A stretch of DNA of 50,079 nucleotides from Pseudomonadota bacterium (lineage in GTDB: Bacteria > Pseudomonadota > Gammaproteobacteria > Burkholderiales > Casimicrobiaceae). Position 1 is the first letter of the stretch. Every line of letters starts with the position of its first letter. This document shows, piece by piece, positions 35,843 to 44,558 of the stretch. The notes under the pieces are model-generated. The model was not told where the DNA came from, made no database searches, and worked only from the letters and a program-made list of their open reading frames with translations. Location of the stretch: the NCBI GenBank assembly GCA_018241745.1, contig JAFEDG010000149.1, forward strand, positions 1 through 50,079, in the 5' to 3' direction. A program made the translations under genes and the position numbers.

Positions 35843-37009
35843 CTACAGTTCGCCGGGAATGCCCAGCGTCGACTTCACCGCGCGTGCCGTCGCCAGCGCG
35901 TCGTCGAGCGTCCGGCCGAGGCATGTCACGTGGCCCATCTTGCGCCCGCGCCGCGCCTCCGCCTTGCCGTACAGGTGCAGCTTGGCGGAGGGCTGCGCGA
36001 GGACGGCCGACCAGTCCGGCTCGCGCGGGCCGCTGCCGGCCGCATCGAACCACACGTCCCCCAGGACGTTGACCATGACGGCGGGCGCCAGCAGTTGCGT
36101 GCTGCCGAGGGGCAGCGCGGCCAGCACGCGCGCCTGCTGCTCGAACTGCGATGTCACGCACGCGTCGATCGTGTAATGGCCGCTGTTGTGTGGACGCGGC
36201 GCGATCTCGTTGACGAGCAGCCGGCCGCCCCGCTCGACGAACATCTCGACGCACAGCACGCCTCGATAGTCGAGGGCGTCCGCCACGCGCAGCGCCGTCG
36301 CGCGCGCCTCCGCGGCCAGCGCGTCGTCGATGCGCGCGGGAACGATCGACACGTCGAGGATGCCGTCGCGATGGCGGTTTTCCGCGACGGGCCACGTGAC
36401 CGCGTGGCCGTCGTCGCTGCGGGCGACGACCACCGAGACCTCGAGCTGCAGGTCGACGAGCCGCTCCAGCACGGCGGGGACGCCTCCCAGCCCGGCCCAC
36501 GCGGATTCGACCTCATGCGGCTGCCGCACGCGTACCTGGCCCTTGCCGTCATAACCCATGCGGGCACTCTTCACGATGCCAGGGACGAGCGCCGCGTCGC
36601 GCGCCACGGCGGCGGCACTGGCCGCGTCGTCGAGCACCGCGAACGCCGTCGTCGCGAAGCCGTGCTGCGCGAGGAAGGATTTCTCGCGGACGCGGTCCTG
36701 CGCGATCGCCACGCTGGCGGCACCCGGCGTCACGCGGCCGTGTGCCGCCAGCGACTCCAGTGCCGCGGCAGGCACGTTCTCGAATTCGGTCGTGACGGCG
36801 GAGGCGAGCGCCGCCAGGCGCGCAAGACCCGTGGCGTCGAGGTAATCGGCATGAATGTGCCGGTCGGCGACGGCGGCGGCGGGGCCATCCGCGCCCGGGT
36901 CCAGCACGGCGACCCGATAGCCGAGGCTCTGCGCCGCGCTTGCGAACATGCGGCCGAGCTGGCCACCCCCGAGGAGGCCCAGCCACGCGCCGGGCGGTAC
37001 CGCGGCCAT
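35843..37009 (-). CDS. purK: N5-carboxyaminoimidazole ribonucleotide synthase
   Basis: 388 residues, ATP-grasp enzyme that carboxylates aminoimidazole ribonucleotide with bicarbonate in purine synthesis. GAWLGLLGGGQLGRMFASAA is the N-terminal signature, VKSARMGYDGKGQVRV the ATP-grasp loop, and FVERGGRLLVNEIAPRPHNSGH with GKAEARRGRKMGHV the C-terminal lid. Start ATG 37009 lies 14 nt downstream of purE on the minus strand. Length is normal. Confidence 0.96.
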   Translation of the reverse strand: MAAVPPGAWLGLLGGGQLGRMFASAAQSLGYRVAVLDPGADGPAAAVADRHIHADYLDATGLARLAALASAVTTEFENVPAAALESLAAHGRVTPGAASVAIAQDRVREKSFLAQHGFATTAFAVLDDAASAAAVARDAALVPGIVKSARMGYDGKGQVRVRQPHEVESAWAGLGGVPAVLERLVDLQLEVSVVVARSDDGHAVTWPVAENRHRDGILDVSIVPARIDDALAAEARATALRVADALDYRGVLCVEMFVERGGRLLVNEIAPRPHNSGHYTIDACVTSQFEQQARVLAALPLGSTQLLAPAVMVNVLGDVWFDAAGSGPREPDWSAVLAQPSAKLHLYGKAEARRGRKMGHVTCLGRTLDDALATARAVKSTLGIPGEL

Positions 37010-37023
37010 CGCCTGCCGACCCG

Positions 37024-37566
37024 TCAGGGCTTGGGCACCGGCGGCACCCGCATCGCGCGCGCGGCGGTCGTCTGGCGAACGCGGAACGCAGCGAGCTTGC
37101 GCGCGAGCGACGCATCGGTGGCAGCCAGCATGGCCACTGCGAACAGCGCAGCGTTGGCCGCACCCGCCTCGCCGATCGCGAACGTCGCGACCGGGATGCC
37201 TTTGGGCATCTGCACGATCGACAGCAGCGAGTCCTCGCCGCGCAGGTATTTCGACGCGACCGGCACGCCGAGCACCGGCACCGTTGTCTTCGCGGCCAGC
37301 ATGCCGGGCAGGTGAGCGGCGCCGCCGGCGCCGGCGATGATCGCGCGCAGGCCGCGCGTCTGCGCGTCCTCGGCATACTCGAACAGGTCGTCCGGCATCC
37401 GGTGCGCGGATACGACACGCGTTTCGTACGGGACGCCAAATGCGTCCAGCTGGGCGGTTGCCGCCTTCAGCGTGTCCCAGTCACTTTCGCTGCCCATGAC
37501 CACGCCGACCACCGGCACCGCGGATTTGCGCTGTACCACGAGCCACTTTCGCGAGGCGCCACGCAT
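37024..37566 (-). CDS. purE: N5-carboxyaminoimidazole ribonucleotide mutase
   Basis: 180 residues. Moves the carboxyl from N5 to C4 of the ribonucleotide made by Pur[47 protein letters not shown] and [18 protein letters not shown] are the mutase motifs. The N-terminus is about 17 residues longer than the core requires; ATG 37566 fits the predicted promoter, with a leader of only about a dozen nt, while GTG 37539 is an alternative. First gene of purE-purK-caiB. Confidence 0.95.
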   Translation of the reverse strand: MRGASRKWLVVQRKSAVPVVGVVMGSESDWDTLKAATAQLDAFGVPYETRVVSAHRMPDDLFEYAEDAQTRGLRAIIAGAGGAAHLPGMLAAKTTVPVLGVPVASKYLRGEDSLLSIVQMPKGIPVATFAIGEAGAANAALFAVAMLAATDASLARKLAAFRVRQTTAARAMRVPPVPKP

Positions 37567-37584
37567 CCGGCGCCGACGGCCGCG

Positions 37585-37613
37585 ATTCTAGCTTGGGTTG
37601 TCGGCGCTGTCCC
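37585..37613 (-). promoter_or_regulatory. purE promoter (minus strand)
   Basis: On the minus strand GGGACA, a 17-nt spacer and TAGAAT precede purE. Transcription would begin near 37578, about a dozen bases before ATG 37566. It overlaps the plus-strand promoter of the lytic transglycosylase, so the two may compete. Confidence 0.45.
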
Positions 37614-37626
37614 GGTGACCGACAAT
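37598..37626 (+). promoter_or_regulatory. Promoter and inverted repeat before the lytic transglycosylase gene
   Basis: TTGTCG (37598-37603), 17 nt and GACAAT (37621-37626) lie directly before ATG 37633, so the transcript would begin at or beside the start codon. The outer ends of the element form a 7-bp perfect inverted repeat, TTGTCGG/CCGACAA, with a 14-nt spacer, so a regulator could bind here. Matches to consensus are moderate. Confidence 0.4.
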
Positions 37627-37632
37627 AGCGGC

Positions 37633-39657
37633 ATGTCGTCGAAGTATGTCCCGCGCACTGTCATGGCCGCCTGCCGCCGCTCCTGCCTGCGCTTGGCGGG
37701 CGCGCCGATGGCCGGGCGCCTCATCGGCGCGGCAATCCTCGCGCTGGCCACCGTCGTCGTGCCTGCCGCGCATGCGGATCCGGCGGGCGACGCCGAGATC
37801 GTCGCCGCCAAGGCGGCCTACGATCGGGGCGACCTCCGCGCGCTGACGCTGCTCGTGCCGCGCACGCGCAACCACGTGCTCGCCCCGTACGTGACGTTCT
37901 GGCAATACGAGCTTTCGCTCGACACGCTCGACGCGGCGACGATGCGGGCTTTCGTCACCGCGAATGCCGGCGCGCCCTATGCGGACCGCCTGGCCCTCGA
38001 CTGGGTCAAGGCGGCCGCGCGTCGCGGCGACTGGAGGGGCTTCGGCGCCGAGGTCGCCACCGTCAACGCGCCGGACGATGTCGAGCTCGCGTGCGCGAAG
38101 GCGCAATACCGGCGACTGCGCGAGGGCGACGCCGTCGCCCGCGACGCCCGGATGCTGTGGTTCACCGGCGCCAACACCCCCGACCTGTGCGAGCCGCTGT
38201 TCACCGTCATGATCGGCCAGGGCGTCATCACGACCGCGGACCGGATCATGCGCGTGCGCCTGGCGGCGGAAGCCGGCAACCTGCGGCTCGCGCGCACGCT
38301 TGCCGACACGCTGCCGGGCCGCGAGCGCGTGCCGGCCAGCGTGATGGCCAAGGCCGAGCGCGACCCGGCCGGCGTGCTTGCCAAGGGACCGTACACGTGG
38401 AAGGACGGCGGCAGCCATACGCTCGCACTGTTCGCGCTGGAGCGCGCGGCGCGCTCCGACGCGGCGGCTGCGCGCGAGCCCTGGCTCAAGGTACGCGACA
38501 AGCTGCTCGCGTCCGAACGCGAGTACGGCAACGGCCGCATCGCGTACTACGCAGCGCGCCAGCTCAACCCGGACGCTGCCGCGTGGTACGCGGAAGCGGA
38601 CCAGGATGCGCTGAACACCGAGCAGCGCACGTGGCGCGTTCGCGCCGAGTTGCGCAGTGGCAACTGGTCCGGTGTGGCGGCGGCGATCGCCGCGCTGCCG
38701 GCTGCCGTCGCCGACGAGTCGGCGTGGCGCTACTGGAAGGCGCGCGCGCTGGCCGCCGGCGGCAAGACGGCGGAAGCCCAGGCGCTGTATGCCAGGCTCG
38801 CCGACGAGTTCAATTTCTACGGCATCCTCGCCGCCGAGGCATTGGGACGCCGCGTGAACCCGGTGAGTCAGCCGTTGCCCGTCACCGATGTCTGGCTGGC
38901 CGATTTCGGCGCGCGTCCCGACGTGCAGCGGGTCGTCAAGCTCGCGGAACTCGACCTGCGCCCCGAATCGCTGCGCGAGTGGCAGGTGGTCGTGCGCGGG
39001 TTCGGCGACGACGACCTGCTCCGCGCGTCCGAATATGCGCGGCGCGCAGGCCTGCCGGACCGCTCGATCAACACGGCGGAGCGCACGCAGCAGCGCCACG
39101 ATTTCGCGCTGCGCTACCCGACGCCGTTCACCGCCGAGTTCGAGAACGCGGCGCGCGGCAACGCGATTGACGTCACGCTGCTGTACGGGATCGCACGCCA
39201 GGAGTCGCGCTTCGTACCCGACATCGTGTCGACGGCAGGCGCGATGGGGCTCATGCAGCTGATGCCGCCGACGGCGCGCTGGGTGTCCAAGCAGCTCAAT
39301 CGCACCGACTACCGCCCGAGCCAGATCACCGACGTCGCGATCAACTCGCAATTCGGCGCGTTCTACCTCAAGTACTGGCTTGCCCGGCTCGACAACCAGC
39401 CGGCACTTGCCGCGGCGGCGTACAACGCAGGGCCGGGCCGGGCGCAGGCCTGGCGGCCCGCGGCGACGCCGCTGGAGGGCGCCGTCTGGGTGGAAACGAT
39501 CCCGTTCAACGAAACCCGCGACTACGTGAAGAAAGTGCTGGCCAACGAAATGATCTACGCACGCTCGCTTTCCCTGCCGTTCGTGTCGATGACCGACCGC
39601 TTGGGCACCGTGCAGCCCAAGAACGCGACGTCCGCCACCGTCGCGCGCAACGGCTGA
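37633..39657 (+). CDS. slt: Soluble lytic murein transglycosylase (Slt70 family)
   Basis: 674 residues, periplasmic. It cuts peptidoglycan between MurNAc and GlcNAc with 1,6-anhydro formation. Signal peptide near residues 25-48 (IGAAILALATVVVPAAHA). A long alpha-superhelical (U/L-domain) region follows to about 500, then the Slt catalytic domain: YGIARQESRFVPDIVSTAGAMGLMQLMPPTA with catalytic Glu524, and AAAAYNAGPGRAQAW. The start ATG 37633 is beside its promoter; M11 and M26 are possible downstream starts. The next gene begins at the same A as the stop (TGATG). Confidence 0.94.
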   Translation: MSSKYVPRTVMAACRRSCLRLAGAPMAGRLIGAAILALATVVVPAAHADPAGDAEIVAAKAAYDRGDLRALTLLVPRTRNHVLAPYVTFWQYELSLDTLDAATMRAFVTANAGAPYADRLALDWVKAAARRGDWRGFGAEVATVNAPDDVELACAKAQYRRLREGDAVARDARMLWFTGANTPDLCEPLFTVMIGQGVITTADRIMRVRLAAEAGNLRLARTLADTLPGRERVPASVMAKAERDPAGVLAKGPYTWKDGGSHTLALFALERAARSDAAAAREPWLKVRDKLLASEREYGNGRIAYYAARQLNPDAAAWYAEADQDALNTEQRTWRVRAELRSGNWSGVAAAIAALPAAVADESAWRYWKARALAAGGKTAEAQALYARLADEFNFYGILAAEALGRRVNPVSQPLPVTDVWLADFGARPDVQRVVKLAELDLRPESLREWQVVVRGFGDDDLLRASEYARRAGLPDRSINTAERTQQRHDFALRYPTPFTAEFENAARGNAIDVTLLYGIARQESRFVPDIVSTAGAMGLMQLMPPTARWVSKQLNRTDYRPSQITDVAINSQFGAFYLKYWLARLDNQPALAAAAYNAGPGRAQAWRPAATPLEGAVWVETIPFNETRDYVKKVLANEMIYARSLSLPFVSMTDRLGTVQPKNATSATVARNG

Positions 39658-40598
39658 TGGCGCTCCCGACGCTCGTCGTGCTGGGCGGCAGCGGCTTCGT
39701 CGGCCGCGACGTCGTGGCCAAGGCGGTCGCCGCCAACTGGCGCGTCGTCGTCGTGACGCGGCGGCGCGCGGATGCACGCACGCTGTTCGCGCTGCCGACG
39801 GCGGACATCGTCGAAGGCGACGTCTGCGAGCCTGGCGTGCTTGCGCGCGTGCTCCGTGGCGCCGATGCCGTCGTCAACCTGGTCGGCATCCTCAACGAGC
39901 GCGGCCGCGAGACGTTCGCGCGCGTCCACGTCGAGCTCGCGCGCAACGTCGTCGCGACGTGCGTGGCGGAAGGCGTGCCGCGCCTCGTGCACATGAGCGC
40001 GCTGAACGCGGCGCCCGACGCACCGTCCGCCTACCTCGCCAGCAAGGGCGAGGCGGAGGCCATCGTCACCGCCTCGCCGCTCGCGTGGACCGTCGTGCGC
40101 CCGAGCGTCATCTTCGGCGCCGGCGACACATTCCTGAACCGCTTCGTGCAGCTTGCGCGGATTGCGCCCGTCTTCCCGCTCGCCGGTGCGAACGCGCGCT
40201 TCCAGCCGGTCTGGGTGCGCGACGTCGCGGAGTGCATCGTGCGCGCATTGACGCTCGACGCGACGCTGCGCCAGCGCTACGACCTGTGCGGACCGCAGGT
40301 CTACACGCTGGAAGAGCTGGTCAAGTGGACGCTGGCGATCGCCGGTGTCGCACGCCCCATTCTTCCCGTTGGCGACGCACTTGCCAACGTGCAGGCGGCG
40401 GTGCTCGAGCGCCTGCCCGGCGCGTTGCTGACGCGCGACAACCTGAAGTCGATGCGCTGCGACAGCGTGTGCTCCGCGGCCTTCCCGCCCGTGTTCGGCG
40501 TCGTGCCCGAGCGGCTCGAGGCCGTCGCGCCGCAATGGCTGTCGCCGGCGGCCGCGCACGACCGCTACGACGTGTTCCGGATGCGCAGCGGGCGCTGA
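39657..40598 (+). CDS. NAD(P)-binding epimerase, complex I NDUFA9-like
   Basis: 313 residues of the extended/atypical SDR family. GGSGFVGRDVV at about 10-20 binds the nucleotide, and MSALNAAPDAPSAYLASKGEAEAIV carries the family's altered active site. The C-terminal half, including VWVRDVAECIV, YDLCGPQVYTLEELV and VQAAVLERLPGALLT, is that of bacterial NDUFA9-like proteins, homologues of a complex I accessory subunit. Start codon overlaps the slt stop by one base. It sits between slt and cca, a Burkholderiales arrangement. Role in the bacterium unproven. Confidence 0.9.
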   Translation: MALPTLVVLGGSGFVGRDVVAKAVAANWRVVVVTRRRADARTLFALPTADIVEGDVCEPGVLARVLRGADAVVNLVGILNERGRETFARVHVELARNVVATCVAEGVPRLVHMSALNAAPDAPSAYLASKGEAEAIVTASPLAWTVVRPSVIFGAGDTFLNRFVQLARIAPVFPLAGANARFQPVWVRDVAECIVRALTLDATLRQRYDLCGPQVYTLEELVKWTLAIAGVARPILPVGDALANVQAAVLERLPGALLTRDNLKSMRCDSVCSAAFPPVFGVVPERLEAVAPQWLSPAAAHDRYDVFRMRSGR

Positions 40599-40619
40599 CG
40601 GCGCCAGCCGCGACGGGCG

Positions 40620-41864
40620 ATGGTCCGCAAGCCGCCGCGCACGATCGCGATCTATCGCGTGGGCGGCGCCGTCCGCGACGAGTTGCTCGGGCGACCCGTG
40701 GCCGATACGGACTGGGTCGTCGTCGGCGCGACGCCCGAGATGATGGTCGCGTCCGGTTACCGGCCGGTGGGCCGCGATTTCCCGGTGTTCCTGCACCCGC
40801 AGACGCACGAGGAGTACGCGCTCGCGCGCACGGAGCGCAAGCACGGCCAGGGCTATCGTGGCTTCGAGTTCTTCGCGTCGCCGGACGTCACCCTCGAGGA
40901 AGACCTCGTACGCCGCGACCTGACGATCAACGCGATGGCGCGCGCGCCGGATGGCACGCTGATCGACCCGTTCGGCGGCCGGCGCGACCTCGAGCTGCGC
41001 GTGCTGCGCCACGTGTCGCCGGCGTTCGCCGAGGATCCGTTGCGCGTGCTGCGCGTCGCGCGCTTTGCCGCGCGTTTCGGCTTCGACGTCGCCCCCGCCA
41101 CGATGCGGCTGATGAAGCGGATCGTCGCGTCGGGCGAGCTCGGCACGCTCGCGCAGGAACGCGTGTGGACCGAATTCGCGAAGGGCCTTGCGGAGGACGA
41201 CCCTTACCGGATGCTGGCGGTACTGCAGCGCAGTGGCGCGCTGGCTGCGCTGGCGCCTGAGCTCGCCGCGCGGATGGCGCTGCCGCGCGCGCGTCGCGAG
41301 CTCGCCGCGATGCTCACGCATGCCGTCGGCGCCAGCCTCCCGCTGGACCGGCGCTATGCGCTGATCGCGTCCGATCTCGCCGCGCCCGGCCATGCGCCGG
41401 ATCCGCGCGCCGCGGCCGCGGCACGGCGCGCGAACGCGCGCGCCGCGGCGCGGCTTTCCGCCGCCTGGAAGGTGCCGCTCGACTGCAGTGACCTCGCCGT
41501 GCTCGCGGCCGTGGCCACCGACGACGTGCTCGCCGGCGACCGGCTGACACCGGCGCAGTGGATGGCACTGTTCGCACGCACGGACGCGCTGCGGCGGCCC
41601 GGTCGACTCGCGGCGCTGGTCGACGTGGCCGGTGCGGTCGCGTCGGCCGCCCGGCCCGCCGCTGCGAGCGGCGGCGCGGGCACGTTACCGATCGCGGGCG
41701 TCGTCGCGGAAGCGCTCGCGGCCGTCAAGGCCGTCGATGCCGGCGCCATCGCGCGGTCGGTGCAGAAGGGTGCGGCCGCGCCGCGCCGCGACGACGCCAT
41801 CGCGACGGCGATCGCCGGCGCGCGCCGCGCGGCGCTGGCCGCGTGGATGCGCGCGCGCCGCTAG
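40620..41864 (+). CDS. cca: CCA tRNA nucleotidyltransferase with degenerate HD domain
   Basis: 414 residues. Adds or repairs the 3' CCA of tRNAs. The nucleotidyltransferase domain is complete: [22 protein letters not shown] with its DxD pair, [15 protein letters not shown], and [19 protein letters not shown]. The C-terminal half aligns with the E. coli enzyme by context (RYAL..., DCSDLAVL..., [14 protein letters not shown]), but the HDLGK-type motif reads ASDLAA, the PRHxxHE region is Ala/Arg-rich, and the final HD reads TDD. The phosphohydrolase/phosphodiesterase activity of multifunctional Cca is therefore probably absent. Convergent with the oxygenase gene, sharing CTAG. Confidence 0.93.
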   Translation: MVRKPPRTIAIYRVGGAVRDELLGRPVADTDWVVVGATPEMMVASGYRPVGRDFPVFLHPQTHEEYALARTERKHGQGYRGFEFFASPDVTLEEDLVRRDLTINAMARAPDGTLIDPFGGRRDLELRVLRHVSPAFAEDPLRVLRVARFAARFGFDVAPATMRLMKRIVASGELGTLAQERVWTEFAKGLAEDDPYRMLAVLQRSGALAALAPELAARMALPRARRELAAMLTHAVGASLPLDRRYALIASDLAAPGHAPDPRAAAAARRANARAAARLSAAWKVPLDCSDLAVLAAVATDDVLAGDRLTPAQWMALFARTDALRRPGRLAALVDVAGAVASAARPAAASGGAGTLPIAGVVAEALAAVKAVDAGAIARSVQKGAAAPRRDDAIATAIAGARRAALAAWMRARR

Positions 41865-42439
41865 GGCACGAAGTTGAACCAGCCGGTGATGATGTACTTG
41901 TGCTGCGATGGCGAGACGACGCCCGCGTGCGTGTGCGTGAAGTCGGAAGGCCAGATCAGCGTGCGGCCCTTGCGCGCCGCGAACGTGTGGTCCTGGTAGA
42001 CGAAGCGCGTCCCGCCGCCATCGGTCACGTCATTGAGATAGGTCATCCACACGAGCATCCGCGTCGTCGTGCCGAAGCCGCTGCGCTCGAAGTGCTCGAG
42101 AAAGAACCCGCCGCCGGGGCGGTAGTGCTGGAGCGACGGTGACTCGGTCATCCGGAAGCGGCCGATCTTCTGCAGCACCGGATGCTGCTGCAGGTAGCCC
42201 TCGAGGCAGCGCTGCAGGCCCGCGAAGTAGGCGGGGATGCCGTATTCGTCCTGCAGCTCGGGCGGGATGTTGCCCACCAGCACGTCGAACGAATCCTTTT
42301 TCGCGACGTCGACGACGTTGGCGTCGCCCTTGGACATCGCGCCGCGCTTGACCAGCCCGCGCTGGTCGCACGTGCGATGCAGCTGGACCAGGCGGTCGCA
42401 GATCGCGCCGTCGAGCGCAAAGTCGCCGACGAACTGCAT
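41861..42439 (-). CDS. 2-Oxoglutarate/Fe(II) oxygenase (HxE variant)
   Basis: 192 residues. C-terminal double-stranded beta-helix of the prolyl-4-hydroxylase-like type: [41 protein letters not shown] and [20 protein letters not shown]...[10 protein letters not shown]. The likely iron ligands are His116, Glu118 (HFE, an HxE instead of the usual HxD) and His169 or His171; Lys181 may bind 2-oxoglutarate. Substrate unknown; no signal peptide. Six nt separate it from the end of coq7, so the two are co-transcribed (coq7 first). The stop shares CTAG with the convergent cca. Confidence 0.87.
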   Translation of the reverse strand: MQFVGDFALDGAICDRLVQLHRTCDQRGLVKRGAMSKGDANVVDVAKKDSFDVLVGNIPPELQDEYGIPAYFAGLQRCLEGYLQQHPVLQKIGRFRMTESPSLQHYRPGGGFFLEHFERSGFGTTTRMLVWMTYLNDVTDGGGTRFVYQDHTFAARKGRTLIWPSDFTHTHAGVVSPSQHKYIITGWFNFVP

Positions 42440-42445
42440 CGCGCG

Positions 42446-43081
42446 CTAGATCCGGTAGGCGAGGGCGCGCATGACGTCGGCACATCCGCGCATCACGCGA
42501 CGCACGGGCCAGGGCAGCGGCAGCGCGCCCGCCTCCTGCGCGGCCGCGCCATGCCGCGCCTCGTCGTCGCGCATCTGTTCGACGATCGCCCGGCTGCGCG
42601 CGTCAGCGGCCGGCAATGCGTCGATGTGCGCGGTCAGGTGTTCCTCGACCTGGCGCTCGGTCTCGACGACGAAGCCCAGGTTCGCGCGGTCGCCTGCGGC
42701 CCCCGCGACGACGCCGATCGCAAACGCGCCTGCGTACCACAACGGATCCAGCAGCGACGCGCGGCTGCCGAGCTCGGCGAGCCGCTCGCGCGTCCACGCC
42801 AGATGGTCTTCCTCCTCGGTCGCGGCGGCGGCGTACTGCGCCTTCAGTGCGGCGTCGCGCGTGATCAGCGACTGCGCCGAATACAGCGCCTGCGCGCAGA
42901 CCTCGCCGGTGTGGTTGACGCGCATGAGGCCCGCCGCATGGCTGCGCTCCGCCGCCGACAGTTCCGGCGGCGGCACGGCGGCGCCTGGCGTCGGCCGCGA
43001 CGCGTAGGCGACGCCCGACAGCGTGCGCAGCGCGCGGTCGAAGCCGATGATCAGTTCGTCGGGGAAGGCGGACGCGGGCAT
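42446..43081 (-). CDS. coq7: Ubiquinone hydroxylase Coq7 (demethoxyubiquinone monooxygenase)
   Basis: 211 residues. Di-iron enzyme that hydroxylates demethoxyubiquinone in the penultimate step of ubiquinone synthesis, at the membrane. The two metal-binding ExxH-type sites are visible: [15 protein letters not shown] and [18 protein letters not shown], then [17 protein letters not shown] and [12 protein letters not shown]. The hydrophobic loop [20 protein letters not shown] is the membrane-facing element. Start ATG 43081. Length is normal for the betaproteobacterial Coq7 family. Upstream of it is the long hairpin 43112-43218. Confidence 0.95.
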   Translation of the reverse strand: MPASAFPDELIIGFDRALRTLSGVAYASRPTPGAAVPPPELSAAERSHAAGLMRVNHTGEVCAQALYSAQSLITRDAALKAQYAAAATEEEDHLAWTRERLAELGSRASLLDPLWYAGAFAIGVVAGAAGDRANLGFVVETERQVEEHLTAHIDALPAADARSRAIVEQMRDDEARHGAAAQEAGALPLPWPVRRVMRGCADVMRALAYRI

Positions 43082-43111
43082 CGCGGGAGTCTAGCAGGCG
43101 AGGCGGTGCGG

Positions 43112-43218
43112 CACGGGTGGAAGGCGGGGGATGCGGGGCTCGCTTCGCACTCCGCGGGCCCGATGGCAGGCCCGCTCTCGTGAGGCGCTCGCCCCGCATC
43201 CCCCGCCTTCCGCCCGTG
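43112..43218. repeat. Long-stem inverted repeat (about 107 nt)
   Basis: Arms of 28 bp (43112-43139 and 43191-43218) match except for one position that would be a U-G pair in plus-strand RNA. The 51-nt centre holds a second perfect 7-bp stem (GCGGGCC at 43154-43160, GGCCCGC at 43169-43175) and partly paired flanks, so nearly all of it can fold as one rod. Purine-rich GGAAGGCGGGGGATGCGGGG forms the left arm. No T-run follows, so it is not a simple terminator. It could be a dispersed repeat unit or a structured RNA. Only one copy is in the window. Confidence 0.75.
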
Positions 43219-43330
43219 CATCGTCACTTGCCGCGTGCTGCCAGACTCCCGCGCCTTGCGCGGTTGCCCGAATGTCACGCGTCGCGTGGCGCGGATCGTG
43301 CGGGCGGCGATGCTGCGCCATGGAGACGGC

Positions 43331-43365
43331 AAAAAAAAACGGGCGTCCTGTTGCCAGGACGCCCG
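43331..43365 (-). terminator. Rho-independent terminator of the porin gene
   Basis: CGGGCGTCCTG and CAGGACGCCCG form a perfect 11-bp stem with a TTGC loop (43340-43365); on the minus strand it is followed by nine Ts (43331-43339). It begins about 35 nt after the porin stop codon. A textbook terminator. Confidence 0.93.
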
Positions 43366-43400
43366 CTTCGTTCGGAGAGACTTGTCTTCTTCGGTGCTTC

Positions 43401-44558
43401 TTAGAAGAAGTGAACGATGCCGACCACGAAGCCCTTGGCGTTGAAGCCGGCAGCCGGCACGCCCTGGATCGGGTTGATGTTGAAGTTGTAGCCAGCTTGC
43501 GAGTTGTTGTCGATTTGGTGGTAACCGACGTACGTCAGCGTGCGCTTCGACAGCGGGTACGTGTACGACAGTTCCCATTCGTTCGCGCCCGTGTTGTCGC
43601 CCTTGGCGACGCCGCCGACCGCGCCCAACGCACGCGTACAACCGACTTCGTTGATGTCGCAAGCCGAGCCGCTGCCGTCCTGGGCGTGCGCGTAGTACGC
43701 ATACACCTGGCCCGGGCCGAGGTTGAACGTACCCGAGATACCGAAGTAGTCGCGATGCACGTTACCCGTCGGCACGTCGTATTGCAGACGTTCGTAGATG
43801 CCGCCGAGACGGAAGACGCCGAAGTTGTACGCGCCAGCGACCGAGAAGTCGTAGTCGTTCAGGTTCGGGCCACGGACCTTGTTGTTGGCTTCGTACGCGA
43901 TACCGGCCTGGATCGGGCCGTTGTTGTAGAAGCCGCCCATGCTCAGCACGTAGGCGTGCCGGCGCTGCGTGTCGACGTTACCGTACGTCACGCCACCTTG
44001 GCCCGTCGATGCGTCGAGCTGGGAGATTTGCGCGCTGCCCGTGAAGCCGGAGATGTTCGGCGAGTCGTAACGCACCGAGTTGCCGAGGCGCGCGTCGAAA
44101 CCGCCGCTCGTCTTGGAGAGGCCACCTTGCGCCCACACCGACGCCGTCGACAGCAGCGAAGTGGTCAGGGTCGGGACGTTACCGAAGATCGGGTGGATGT
44201 CGTCCAGCGGCGCGAGGAAGTTACCGATCTTGGCCGTACCCCAGGAGCCTTGCAGGCCGACAAACGTTTCACGCGTGCCGAGCAGACCGCCGCCCGTGTC
44301 GGCGCTGACGTTCGATTCGATCTGGAAGATTGCGTTCAGGCCACCACCCAGCGACTCGGTCCCGCGCACGCCGAGGCGCGACGAGTTCGAGGACACCTGG
44401 TAGTAATTCCCCTTCGTGCCGTCCGCCTGCTCAGCGTTCACGACTTCAGCGGTCAGGTTCAAGCGACCGTAAAGCGTGACGTTCGCAGTCTGCGCCTGCG
44501 CGGCCAGCGGTGCTGCCAGTACGCCCGCGACGGCGACAGCGACGAGCTTTTTATTCAT
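43401..44558 (-). CDS. Outer-membrane general porin (Gram-negative porin family)
   Basis: 385 residues. Trimeric beta-barrel for passive diffusion of small hydrophilic solutes. Signal peptide 1-22 (KLVAVAVAGVLAAPLAAQA/QTAN), then VTLYGRLNLTAEVV as the first strand, SRLGVRGTESLGGGLNAIFQIES, LLGTRETFVGLQGSWGTAKIGNF and the constriction-loop region, with alternating aromatic strands and terminal Phe (GIVHFF). GAGGAGAG precedes ATG 44558. Codon use differs from neighbours: fewer rare GC-ending extremes and many highly-expressed-type codons, with lower GC, consistent with an abundant protein. A strong terminator follows. OmpC-like of the betaproteobacterial type. Confidence 0.95.
   Translation of the reverse strand: MNKKLVAVAVAGVLAAPLAAQAQTANVTLYGRLNLTAEVVNAEQADGTKGNYYQVSSNSSRLGVRGTESLGGGLNAIFQIESNVSADTGGGLLGTRETFVGLQGSWGTAKIGNFLAPLDDIHPIFGNVPTLTTSLLSTASVWAQGGLSKTSGGFDARLGNSVRYDSPNISGFTGSAQISQLDASTGQGGVTYGNVDTQRRHAYVLSMGGFYNNGPIQAGIAYEANNKVRGPNLNDYDFSVAGAYNFGVFRLGGIYERLQYDVPTGNVHRDYFGISGTFNLGPGQVYAYYAHAQDGSGSACDINEVGCTRALGAVGGVAKGDNTGANEWELSYTYPLSKRTLTYVGYHQIDNNSQAGYNFNINPIQGVPAAGFNAKGFVVGIVHFF

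Larger units (their letters stand above)
43082..43400. other. 319-nt interval between coq7 and the porin end
   Basis: Contains the long hairpin 43112-43218, an unassigned stretch 43219-43330 and the porin terminator 43331-43365. Several open frames cross it on both strands but none has a recognisable domain, a ribosome-binding site, or a start outside the repeat. It lies between the starts of coq7 (minus) and the 3' end of the porin (minus), so a coq7 promoter must be within it; I could not place one with confidence. Confidence 0.6.

Noticed and set aside
39555..41393. 612-codon minus-strand frame across the epimerase and cca genes
   Set aside because: Antisense shadow; it crosses two well-supported genes and has no family motif.
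43091..43321. Small open frame within the long hairpin region
   Set aside because: It is simply the translation of the inverted repeat; no start signal or homology.
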